This document shows, in pieces, positions 10,491 through 20,624 of a stretch of 64,000 nucleotides of DNA. The notes under the pieces were generated by a model that was not told the DNA's origin, did not search any database, and was given only the letters and a program-made list of their open reading frames with translations. Each line of letters opens with the position of its first letter. Position 1 is the first letter of the stretch. The stretch spans positions 186,001 to 250,000 of the forward strand of contig JABSSW010000057.1 in the NCBI GenBank assembly GCA_018902385.1, read 5' to 3'. Source of the stretch: Physcia stellaris (taxonomy: Eukaryota > Ascomycota > Lecanoromycetes > Caliciales > Physciaceae). The position numbers and the translations under genes are program-made.

Positions 10491-12880
10491 TATGGATGGA
10501 GAAGTAAACCTTATACTACTACAAGTATAGTCTGTTAGGTTTGTGGCGGGCAGTGTCCTCACTCGCTCAACAAATCCGCCTTTGACTAAACAACTCACAT
10601 GGAAAGAATACGCACTTATGCCCCTGGATGGGGCTCTAGTTTGAGTGAGGTGAAGGTCCCAGTAACTCTGTCGGGGGCCCTTGGTGCCTGTGAATACGAA
10701 TCTGAATGTGTGACTCACCTCCTAAGACAACTCTCACTGTAGGGGATTCTGCCTAAGATAAGAATCTTGGCATTTATGCTTGCCTTGATCAGGGCACTTA
10801 TTGCTGAGTCCAATTGTCGATTGCATGAAAAAAGGAACGCAGTCTTCTTGACGGTCATTAATAGCTTAGAGAGCATCGCACTTAAGCTACCGAATGATGA
10901 CGAACACTTACCCTTTCACAATGCAAAACCATTAAATATGATATGAAGGCATCACGGCCTGAGATTTTCCCAAGTTGGATGCAGGTAGGTCCGTGAAGGT
11001 ATATCGAAAGCGAATCGTAAAGCTTACAACGGGTCATAGGATATCGTCCTTGCTATGACCATGTCCATGATCATAGGATACTACACCAGTTCGAACTCCC
11101 GAGATCCCTCCACCCCTTTTGGGATGCGCCTCGGGACTCAATCGATGGTCAGATTCTTTTGCACGCTGGTCCGCACTTTTCATGCGAAACCTAGCCTAGA
11201 CCCGCTGGTTAATGGGTTCCAATTCACACCAGTCTTCTAGCAAGAGGCTAATATACTTACCCCAAGGATTGTCGACTATTTGTACGAATATCTTAATGAC
11301 AAGCTGACAATCGTTAGATCCATAACGACCAACCAAAATCCCCAAAATCTCTGTCCAGTGGGTGGAGGATGAAGCGAAACAAAGGGCGGGGGATTGGAGG
11401 TATTTCCAGGGAGGCGCTCGAAAGGCGCCAGGAGGGTCTCGGGCGCCTCGGGCCGTTGGGCCAAATGGGCGATTGGCCGAAGACTCGGCACAAAGATCAA
11501 TCCCCTCGGTCACCGATGCTCACAAATATACTCGCACCGCTCCGTGCAATCTGTTTAGTAGCAACGATCGCTCAAGATTAAGGCATTTCACCAAGCAATG
11601 GATCCCCAACTATTAATCACAAGGATCCAGGAAAGAGTCAATCTCCTGTTGAGAAACAGGCATGGAATAGGCTGGCCTCCTTCGGAAATAGGCGCAGGAT
11701 TGATTGCACTGAGCTTGGCACCTTCGATCCGTCTAATTGATGATGATGATCCAAATCTCTAGATACAACACAAGTCTAATTGGTGGATCGTACACGACTG
11801 AACGACGCGAGTACTACCTAGAAGTGCCGGAGCAGGACCTACCGCATCTAATTTGCAGCTTACCGGTAAACATTTCTCTTCTCTCACTCTCATAAGTAAG
11901 TCGCGAGAGTCTTACTCTGCTCATTATGCCTTTGATCTCTTCATAATGTCTCTTCTTAGTGGCATAAGCGCTTTCTGTTTGTTTGCCCACCACCCTCATT
12001 CAATTGGAGGAAAGAGGGAAAGAAGAACAAAAAGCCATCTACCAAAATTTGTTCTTCTTTCTCTCTTTGCATTAAGTCTATATAATCATAACAGTTGAAT
12101 CTGTCCACTCTTCGAAAATCGAACCACACAGGCATTCAAGAAACACTTGCTCTCCATAACCCGACATCGTTTTCTCTCATCCCCCATATTCTTAAATTTC
12201 GGCTCGACGCTTCTGATCTATATCTGGTCTCGAATAATCACGTGTGGCAATAAGCTACGCAATAGTCGTCAGACCCAGATTATGTAAGGATAACGCACCT
12301 AATCTTATTCACAAACAGAAGTGCAGAAAGAAGAGAAACAGCATTAAAAAGTAACCAGTTTACGTCAACACAGTAACAGATGCCATGCGGGACACAACAT
12401 CAGTATCACCGGCGATGTAACTATTCTCATAGTGCGATGGCTTGACTCAATGTTGCCTTCATCTCTGAGCTTACCCTTATTCCCTTTTTTTAACAGCCAT
12501 TACCTTGATAGACTCTACCAAAAAAAACCCTTGAAAAACAGCCACGATGAATATATCTTCCTAGGTTTTACTCGGACTTGGAATCCTCTCGCCGCCGTCG
12601 TGCAGACCGAATCTCTCGGCCTTGGGCACATCACCCACTTCATCGCCTGTAAGTCTAAGCTAGCTCTGTTCAAAGCACACTTCGGAACCGCACATATATA
12701 TTGTGCAGGAACTAGCTTCAACAACCCCTAATAAACCAGCCTCAAATATCGAGGTTGGCAAGTCATAGGATCCCTCTTATCAACGGGTATCATCGGCCAA
12801 ACGACTTCACGTTTCAGTAATCAACCAACAATCGATACACATCACATTACTTAGATATACAAAATGAGTTTCCCGATAAT
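10491..12880. other. Intergenic, 2.4 kb, no gene seen
   Basis: Open frames at 11196-11616 and 12432-12731 overlap each other on both strands and show no recognisable domain. No repeat structure noticed. Confidence 0.4.
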
Positions 12881-13545
12881 TCACCTTCGAGACAGACGAT
12901 ACTTCCCATTCGTCACAGACATAATTGGAGCCTGGAATTGCCAACACACCTGCTCTTCATGCTTTTTCTTGTCGATAGGACTCGAGGTATCTGTACAATC
13001 TTCCGTCGTGTAAACCAACAGCCTGTCGAAGCTCACCCACGAGCCCCAATTGACGCAAAACCAGAGTTTCTTATAGTCCTTGGTGGGTGAGATCTTGAGA
13101 CAGTGGGTGTTGTCATGGATCTCGGGCCGTGGGCCGATGGGGTTGCTTTGGCCGTTGGGGTCGGAGAAGTAGCCGGCCCTGTTTTAGGGGTTGAATATTT
13201 AGCTTATTCCATATTTTGGGGGTGGGCTAGCTTTCTCGTCACACACTCTCCCCTTTATCCTTTGGGAGGGAGGTGGTGAGGGCTTAAAAGGGGAAAGGGG
13301 AGATCCTTACCAGCCATAATGCGGCAAAATACCTCGCGCCGCGAGCTCAGGCACCGAGTCATTGTTGGATGCAGAACCGCTGGACCGCAGTGCCATTGCC
13401 TTTACTCCGGCCGCAGTAGCCTGCCCCTGCATCCGCTCACCCAGCACGCTCGTGCTCGTGCCTCAGCAGCAGACGACGCTGGATGGGAAAGCGTTCCTTG
13501 GAAGACCAGCAGAAGAGCGAGGAGGGAGGCGGTTGGGGATTGCAT
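12881..13545 (-). pseudogene. Small secreted cysteine protein, paralogue A (frame interrupted)
   Basis: Reads leftward. A start at 13545 gives a clear signal peptide (MQSPTASLLALLLVFQG, Ala-rich tail to about residue 33). The mature part lies in a different frame: the segment ending ELAARGILPHYGW (to 13311), a 132-nt intron 13179-13310 with GT-AG ends, then exon 12881-13178 with AGYFSDPNG, THCLKI, LWFCVNWGSWVSFDRL, EDCTD and QVCWQF. No ordinary intron joins the signal-peptide frame to the mature frame, so the gene is probably broken once, or the signal exon is spliced in a way I cannot see. Function unknown. It is clearly paralogous to the plus-strand gene at 14377-15070: the same intron position and phase (inside the Trp codon of HYGW) and shared PRP-I-D, SFDRL and VC-F motifs. 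Confidence 0.65.
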
Positions 13546-14376
13546 GGTCTGCTCGGCTATTGAGTAGATCGGAAGCTGATCTCGGTTGATGATATTGATG
13601 GTTTGTAGGTAAATCGTCAAAACCCGTTGTTTGAACTCTTTTTGCGATTTGATTGTTTTTGCGAGGGAGGTAGGAGAAAGGGATGGGAAAGGAGGTTTTC
13701 TGGTGGCTTTGGAAGTTCCCGCCTGCGGTAACGAGTGCTTTTGTGATATGGGTGGGAGAGAGTTGCTGATGCTGGGGAGAATAAGTATTGAGAGTAAATC
13801 AGTCGAGGAGATGGATTCAAGGCGTCTTTGCGGGAAATTACTGACTCTTTTATAGGGATGTTCCCTAAGATTCGACTTCTTCTTCTCTTACACAGTCACA
13901 GACAATCGAAGATGTGTGAACCGTTTCACAGTGAACAGGTTATGATCTATTCATGACTCTGTCATCGACAAACTTTCACACAGCTCGTGAAGGACGTCTG
14001 CAAGGTATCTTCTGTTCACAATCCATCTCTTCATGCACGCACGATCCTTGTGACCGTGTGAAAACAGGGCAGCATCACCACCCACATTCTCTGTATCAGA
14101 ATCTCTTCCCTCTACAAAAGTATTCTCCTAGACACAACCACATCCTCTCCTTCCCCGTCGACAAAGCCACAGCCAAGTACCCTGGCGGTACTTTTAAAAT
14201 CACTAGTAGCTGTCTTGTATCCCCCATTCCTCTCATCCATCTCTTATCAACGCGAGCAGTCTCCCACCACCTAGTCCACCAAAGGAAGCTACCTTAACGC
14301 AAAAATAACCCAGCCGCGGACAATACACAATCACCCCTCACCAACAAAACAAGAACAACTCCCCAAAACGAGCGCC
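13546..14376. promoter_or_regulatory. Shared intergenic region between divergent paralogues
   Basis: About 0.8 kb separates the two divergently read secreted-protein paralogues, so any promoters for both must lie here. No specific box is called. Confidence 0.35.
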
Positions 14377-15070
14377 ATGCACCCCCAACCACCCACCTCA
14401 CCACTCTCCTAGCTCTTATAAGCCTCTTCTCCCGCCACCCAGCCTCCACCTTCGCCGAGTCAGCGCCAACATCAACCCTCTCGCACAGTCCCTCCACCGC
14501 GGCGCACTTCTGGCAGCATTACGGCTGGTAAGCGTCCTTCCAATCCCTCCTAATCCCTTCCCAAGCCCCCTCTCCCTCTCCCCAAACCAAAAAATAAGAG
14601 GCAAGCAAAAAAAAAAAAGAAAACCGACTAACTTCCCCCCTTCCAATATACAGGGTCGGTCTCTTCCCCAACTCAACCTGCACCGGTCCCCCCCTGGGTC
14701 CCACCCGGCCCAAAATCAACGACCAAAGCTGCCATGCCCTTTCCGCCCCATCCTTCCCCTTCCCCTCCCCTCCCCATCCCCATCCCCATCCCCATCCCCA
14801 TCCCCATCCCCATCCCCATCCTCCCCCTTCCCTTTTCCCTCCTCCAACTCAACCCTCAACACAACCCTCTACATGGGCATCTCCTTCGGCTCCGGCCTCC
14901 TATCGTTCGACCGCTTGGGATATTTTCGCGATGAGGGATGTAGTGAGCAGGCGGGGACTGTGGAGAAGGGTGAGCATGATGGGGAGGGGGATGGGAGTGG
15001 GGAGGGGGCGGATGTGTGTGTGCTGTTTCCGGCTGGGACGGTCGCGGTGAAGAGCGCGGATAAGAGATAG
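14377..15070 (+). pseudogene. Small secreted cysteine protein, paralogue B (frame interrupted)
   Basis: Exon-like segment 14377-14527 encodes a leader-like LTTLLALISLFS stretch and ends AAHFWQHYGW; intron 14528-14653 (126 nt, GT-AG) splits the Trp codon exactly as in paralogue A. The second exon begins VGLFPNSTCTG and carries GPTRPKINDQSCHAL, then a CCCCAT-repeat tract, then in another frame TTLYMGISFGSGLLSFDRLG, EGCSEQAG and VCVLFPAG, ending at 15070. The frame changes across the repeat, and the leader segment has no ATG in its own frame, so about two interruptions are present; repeat slippage is the likely cause of the first. Function unknown. The conserved match to paralogue A (PRP-I-D, SFDRL, C, VC-F) shows that both frames are genuine former coding sequence. 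Confidence 0.6.
14772..14821 (+). repeat. CCCCAT hexanucleotide microsatellite
   Basis: About eight tandem CCCCAT units inside the second exon of paralogue B. The tract reads His-Pro in the upstream frame and Ser-Pro in the downstream frame. Confidence 0.95.
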
Positions 15071-16343
15071 GGCTGACGGGATGGATGTGTGCGGTTTCCT
15101 CGCGGAGCTGGCTTGGACTTGAAGATGATGAGTTGGTAGATGTGTTCCAAATAAATCGAATTTCCGTGACTGGGAAAAAACGCTTCAATATTTAAAAGCA
15201 TATGAGGAAACCTATCCTCATAGTGATTGTCGTTCCGTAGAGTCCATCAAGAACAACGACTTTCAATAAATTTCAAATACTCACAACTATCCATTCCAGT
15301 ATTCAAATCCTCACGACCCCACCCATCGCATCCCGCCCACTCGAAAGCCCTACCCTCACGACTCAACATCCGCCATCAATCTATCCACAGAACCCAAGTG
15401 CCATTCAACATTACCTGAAGCCCCGTCTGCAGACGCGCTTCACTGAAGTGCATCCCCAGCTTTGAATCATAGGCAAGGGCAGAGTAATCCAAGGTGGCTG
15501 TATTCCTGAGGATGTGCATACCGAAATGGGAGGTGGGGACACTGGGAAGCTGCTTTTTGGGGGCAAGGAGGAGGGGGGAAGTTGCTGATCCAACTGAGCC
15601 TTTTTGTGGAGAGTAGAAAGAGAGTTTGATAGTGCGGGTCTTAGTATCGGGACAGGTGCTTCTTAGCTAGCAAGAGCAATCCGAACGATTCTGAAGAGCT
15701 AGCTAGAGCCAGACAGACAGACCTAGCACGCCGACGTTTTGGGCAGGGAGACGTGGATGGATTTTGCCTGCTGGTGGTGGGGAGATGGGGAGGGTTAGAA
15801 GATATCTGCCCTTCCAGGCTTTCGTTGGGAAGATGGATAATTGTGAGGCAGTCATAGGAAATGGAGATGCGCACTCGGTTTTGCCCCGGGCGAGGGATCG
15901 AATAACAAGAGTGAGTGGTTTCGTCAGATATTTGGGAGATCTCGTCCTTTAGGGATTTTTGAAAACGGCCCCGGCAGAAACGGCGATTCATTTCCAAGAT
16001 GGCGGTAAGAAATGACCGACAATGAGAATCTGGTGCCTTGGCATGGCATACAAAAGTGCTCCGATTCTGCCTGTATCATGAACTACTCCAAGAAAGCAAA
16101 TGAGATTGATACCAATGGAATGGGTAGTCACCCATATCCTTTCGATAGAATTGACATCAGTGAACAACTACCCCCGAGATCCCACGGCCAGCTCGAGCAA
16201 GTCATAGTGCCTAGCTTGAATTTTTTGAAAAGGAAGACTCTTAGTATCTGTGCTTTGCAGTGCTGGCCATCTCTTCAGGGATAGTCGCATCGGTGACTCT
16301 GCTTTTCATCGCTAGCAATACCTTTTCGTGGACACTCGGAGTT
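15071..16343. other. Intergenic, 1.3 kb, no gene seen
   Basis: Short open frames on both strands, none with convincing features. The right end is the 3' flank of HUS1. Confidence 0.4.
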
Positions 16344-17834
16344 TTAGGCGCTATAGCTGGCGATGTAGTACTGTTAGATTGTGTTAGTGCAAACGGAATG
16401 AGCATTTGAGGCGTGATGGTCGGGGTAGGTTGGTACATGAAATAGAGGTTGGGAATGAGAAGAGGGAAGCAACAGAAACAACAAAAAAGGTCACATACCG
16501 TGAGCGCCGACTCCTCGCTATCGGTATTGGTGAGGTAGACATAGAGGATAAGAGCATGATCATGGCAAAAGCCTAGAGCGCAGTAAATCAACATTTAACC
16601 CCCACCAAAAACGATAGAAGAAAGAATGCAGAAAAACTCACAAGCAATAACTCGTCCACCCAGTCTCCCCACCCCGAGCACCCTCCCCCAATCTCTCCCC
16701 TCAACCCTCACAGTAGCCCACCCCCCAACCTCCCTCATCTTCGTACTCGCATGCTCCCTCACCGCCTCCTCCCCACCCTCCACCTGCCCCGGATCCAGTT
16801 CCGGATTCGTGAGTCCCTCCCACCTGCTCTCGATCTTCAAATTCGGCGTCTCAACGCCAATCTTCAACCCCCCATGTCCATTCGCCGCCAACATGAGCCT
16901 CGAATGCGAGCCCAGCGAAGCAACATCGCTTTCGCAAGACTGATTCCGGCGAGTGGTAGGGAGGGTGGAGGAGGGCGCGAGCGCAAGTTTGGTGAAGCGC
17001 TCGGAAATGGCTTTGAGCTGCAGGAGGGAGGGGAGGATGATGTGGACGTCCGGGTCGCGGCATTTCGGCTCGTGGATGTTGGCGACTGTGACTGCGGCGA
17101 GGACGACGACGGGGATGCTCTGTGTGATTGTCGTTTCCCGATCGGAAACTCCCATGAAGTAGCCCGGGTCGCCGTCGCGCTCGGATGGCTCGGCGAATTC
17201 GTCGTATTCCTCCCTTCCGTCGATACCTCGTGTCGCTGTGTCTTCGGGGTGTTCTGACGCGGCGTTGTTGTTGTAGGTTGTGGGGATCGAGGCTGCGCGG
17301 GACGAGAGCGAGTTTGTGGTTATTGTTAGGGAGAGGAGTGGGATGTTATCTTTCTTCGTTAGACGGATGGAGGCAGACGACGCTGTGAGGGCGGAGCGGA
17401 GGGCGCGGTGGAGGTGGGCCAGGGGGACGCGGAGGTTGATGACATTGGATTGAGCAGCTGATTCGATGATGTACGTTTCGAATATCGCATCCTAAATTCT
17501 CGGCGGGTAAGCGGCTTGAAGCTTGCAGATTGAGGAAGTGTGCTGAGAGCCACTTCTTACTCTTGACAGGACTCTGAGATGGGGTTAGAAGCAAGAAGGT
17601 AAAAAGGAAGCGCTGAATGGAGTCTACTTACGCCCACACTTGGGAGCCTTGCTCAGGAATGACGGTAAAGCGGACGTGTTCGTCGTCCAGGCGGATCCAT
17701 GCTTCCTTTCCGAGTGACGATAGCGATGCCGTCAATTCTTGCCATGGACATTACTGGGTGTTCACAAGTCTTGATCAGACGCCATGCTTACTCGTAAAGG
17801 TGCTGATGTTTTGAATTGATGCTTTGAATCTCAT
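16344..17834 (-). CDS. hus1: HUS1, subunit of the 9-1-1 DNA-damage checkpoint clamp
   Basis: Nuclear sliding-clamp subunit that with RAD9 and RAD1 is loaded at damaged DNA and activates checkpoint signalling. Six exons, 5' to 3': 17834-17792, 17737-17632, 17573-17561, 17491-16642, 16572-16499, 16370-16344; all introns are GT-AG and phases agree, giving 370 residues. The N-terminus MRFKASIQNISTFTKLTASL and LGKEAWIRLDDEHVRFTVIP are classic HUS1, followed by GSQVWAVLSRDAIFETY, SAAQSNVINLRVPL and the C-terminal CFCHDHALILYVYLTNTD with the short tail LTYYIASYSA. The third exon is only 13 nt (completes Ala, then Val-Leu-Ser-Arg). The middle has a low-complexity acidic insert after TYNNNAASE (around residue 130). 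The start is the only ATG giving this N-terminus. Confidence 0.95.
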
Positions 17835-18379
17835 CGTGACTTGCAAGAACGCGTATGAATCATGAATGTGTGCTCGACAAGGTACGAGTACCATGCGGAA
17901 CATCCCGTTCGGACGCGAACATGGCCTCACTTTAGCGTCAAGGGGCAGGATCAGATCGTTTTGGATCCGCACGTGTAGCAGCTATGGCTCCATTTCGTTT
18001 TTCATGGGCACCGAGTTCAAAGATTATGAAATTACATAAATACATTAAGAGCAAACGACCTCTATTAAACGCTTGCAGGCGCTCAAGCCCGCCTCGCGGC
18101 CACATAACCGTCATACGAGATCATATCCTCTGGAATACCCACAGCCAATGGCCACCAGAAGGATATCATAGTGATACGGGCGTATAATGCGGTCGACATC
18201 GCATTCCGTCATTGATGCCTAGTAATGGCAGGGCCGGAAATAATGCTCGAAAGGCTCAGGGGATATGGAAGAAAATGGAACAGATCCGAGTGCCAGCGGT
18301 GGTTCGTGTACCAAAGACAGTGCTGCTGCAGGAAGAGGGCCGGCTTCGTAGAATGTGGTGAGTGTGCAGCAGGCAATCT
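17835..18379. other. Intergenic between HUS1 and the next gene
   Basis: Upstream side of HUS1 and downstream side of the membrane-protein gene. No feature recognised. Confidence 0.4.
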
Positions 18380-19045
18380 CTAGGATCGTCGCTCAATCTC
18401 CTTCAACCCCCCAATCTGTTCCAGATCCAGCTCTTTCCAATCTCCACCCTCATACGCTGGTAAACCCTCCTTCCCGTCATGCAAAGGCTCCAATCCTACA
18501 CTGCCCATATCGCTGACGCTGACCACGACTACACGTCCACTCTTGCGCTTGCCCATCTCGTCCTCTTCCTCTGGAAATGTGATCCGGATCTCAGGAATAG
18601 GGCTAGTGGGTTGGGAGTCGTTCATCAAAACCTCTTTCTCGCTGTAGGAGTAGATTGGCTTCGAATTCCGACCGTATGGAGCAGCTGTAATCGTAAGGCG
18701 ACGGTGGTTTGACTTGTGCGAAGTGCGAGAGGGAGAAGTGTAGACAGGGAGATCTGACTGGGAGCCAGCAATTTTCTCCGCTTGCTCTCGAGCAACCCGT
18801 TGCTGGCGGGTTCGACGAGCACGGAGTACCATCAGAGCGGCAATAAGAATAATACCCAAGAGGACGAGGACCAGTAACGCGATGAGAAGATTGACCATGG
18901 TTGGTGTGAGAGCAGTAGATTCGCGCTTATTGTCGCGGACGACAAGACGACGCAGAGGTGGCATTTCTGCTGTTGGAGCCTCACGCTTGGAACGAAATGC
19001 GTGTCGATGATGATGGGAGTGAGCCGAGTGGGCGTGAATAGACAT
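18380..19045 (-). CDS. Single-pass membrane protein, fungal conserved hypothetical
   Basis: One exon, 221 residues, function not recognised. The ATG at 19045 opens MSIHAHSAHSHHHRHAF, a His-rich N-terminus; an upstream extension has no ATG. Residues about 50-75 (MVNLLIALLVLVLLGIILIA) form one strong transmembrane helix, followed by the basic stop-transfer RARRTRQQR, so the C-terminal 145 residues are probably cytoplasmic. That tail is polar with several Ser/Thr-Pro sites and a PEIRITFPEEEDEMGKRKSG acidic/basic patch. No cleavable signal peptide or enzyme motif is seen. Confidence 0.78.
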   Translation of the reverse strand: MSIHAHSAHSHHHRHAFRSKREAPTAEMPPLRRLVVRDNKRESTALTPTMVNLLIALLVLVLLGIILIAALMVLRARRTRQQRVAREQAEKIAGSQSDLPVYTSPSRTSHKSNHRRLTITAAPYGRNSKPIYSYSEKEVLMNDSQPTSPIPEIRITFPEEEDEMGKRKSGRVVVVSVSDMGSVGLEPLHDGKEGLPAYEGGDWKELDLEQIGGLKEIERRS

Positions 19046-19805
19046 TATGAGAGGACTTCTCGGGTTGCTGTGGAACACCGGTCGATTGAGTTTTCCTCCA
19101 GCGTTTAGCGGTCACCGTAGCTTGCGTAAGGGCTTGGGTAGTCTGTGAGGAGGACAATTAAGTGGAAGTGACGAGGAAAAGAAAGGAGGGCAGAATAGCA
19201 GCGAAAGAGTGAGCTGCTACCTGGGGGGGTAAGGAACGTCTGTGGAATGTTGTGAGGTAGAGAAGGGGAAGGGGCGAAAGGGTCAACAGAGAAAAGAGGG
19301 AAGGAGAGAGGGGAATGAGCAGATCACGTGCAGATATCTTGGCGCCCAGCCAATCTCCGGAAAAGGGACACCGGACCAATGAGAGAGCTCGTTGGTAGAC
19401 AGTAATCTTCCTATTAATTTATCTTATCTTCTACCTTCTACTACGTACATGGACATACTGCAGGTATCACTTGAGCGATGGAATCGATATTCAATGAAAG
19501 CTCATCAAAGGTTTGCACACAGCATAGTCTTCGCTTTTTTATCAATAAATTACATTGACTCCTGTCAGAAGAATCCAACATCAGCACCGGCTCACTTGAT
19601 AGGCCTCATGCTTAATACCACCTGTGACTCCCTGTATTTCTGTCCACTACTATCGAGTCTTGGTGGAAGAGATGCGCTCAGTGGAAGCAATTCTAGTGCC
19701 TCTGTAGTACCGAGCACCCCATTCTGACGCATTTGACCTATTGAGTGGGGACGGATATGTGAAGCCCACCCAGACCCTGGTGAACTTTTCACTAATTGAT
19801 CCCTC
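19046..19805. other. Intergenic, no gene seen
   Basis: Purine-rich promoter-like sequence to about 19330 upstream of the membrane-protein gene, then AT-rich DNA. The overlapping plus and minus open frames around 19400-19730 have no recognisable content. Confidence 0.4.
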
Positions 19806-20624
19806 TTATTGTTGTGCCGTAAGGTTACGAGTATTATCCGTGCTTCCAATGGCCAAGGGTTCAAGATGCTGGACATGTAATCCAAGGCTGGGGAAAACCG
19901 CTTTGTTGATGAACGAGCCCGTACCCCAAAGGAAAACGCCAATGGCGCCATAAGTACCTATCCAGCGGCAATTCCACGTCAGTAAAGCCCACGACTTCTG
20001 AACAGGGTCCACTAGAAGAAACACTCATCGCCGACTACATACCGGTATAGCTCCAGCCTGTCTGCGTGGTGAAAGTGAGCGGTGCCTTACAGCTTGGACT
20101 GCAGAACGGATCCAGGCACGTTTTAAGGATACTATTCACCGAGTACCACTAATCACAGGCCCAATCAGGATCGTCATGTCGAGCGAATTCAAGAATGGAG
20201 ACTGCCTTACAATATCCCGGTAATTGCCAAAGTCCGTCGACACAGGGGGTGTGATTGGATGATATCCAGGTATTTGTCCATGTTGGAAAGCGCTAAGGTG
20301 TTGTATGACCATGGTGCAGGATCGATACGTATATCTCCTAGGTGTTCTGGCAATGGGTAGCCCTGATACACCTGTGGCGCCCACTGGAACAAACTCGAAC
20401 TCATCCTCTGCGTGTGCTGCAACCTCCTTATGGCTGAACTGAAGGGCCGCGGAAACGCAGTCATTGGGGTTCAAGTCCGGTGTGATCCACTCTGGAGAGT
20501 TGACGCATCTAGCATGGCCGCTGTGCAGACTCGCATTTGTAGCTACGCGTACAGGTGTACATTGGACCTTTGAAGGTAGCGAGATATAGAGAGAGCAGAG
20601 GAGGGAGAGACACAGTAATAACAT
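19806..20624 (-). CDS. Predicted secreted cysteine protein (single domain)
   Basis: Three exons, 20624-20211, 20148-20043 and 19957-19806, with GT-AG introns of 62 and 85 nt and agreeing phases, give 223 residues. The N-terminus MLLLCLSLLCSLYISLPS is a signal peptide, so the product is probably secreted. The core has DCVSAALQFSH, EFEFVPV, RTPRRYTYRSCTMVI, FGNYRDIWYSVNSILKTC and then CSPSCKAPLTF. This matches the layout of each half of the protein at 7923-8831 (Cys-x-x-Ala ... P-R-Y ... S-C ... helix ... C). The C-terminal exon contains GAIGVFLWGTGSF, weakly hydrophobic. Function unknown. The splice joins RDI|WYSV and YTG|TYG read smoothly and remove two stops, which supports the model. Confidence 0.78.

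Noticed and set aside
11196-11616. Overlapping open frames on both strands
   Set aside because: Mutual shadows in GC-richer DNA; no frame shows domain features.
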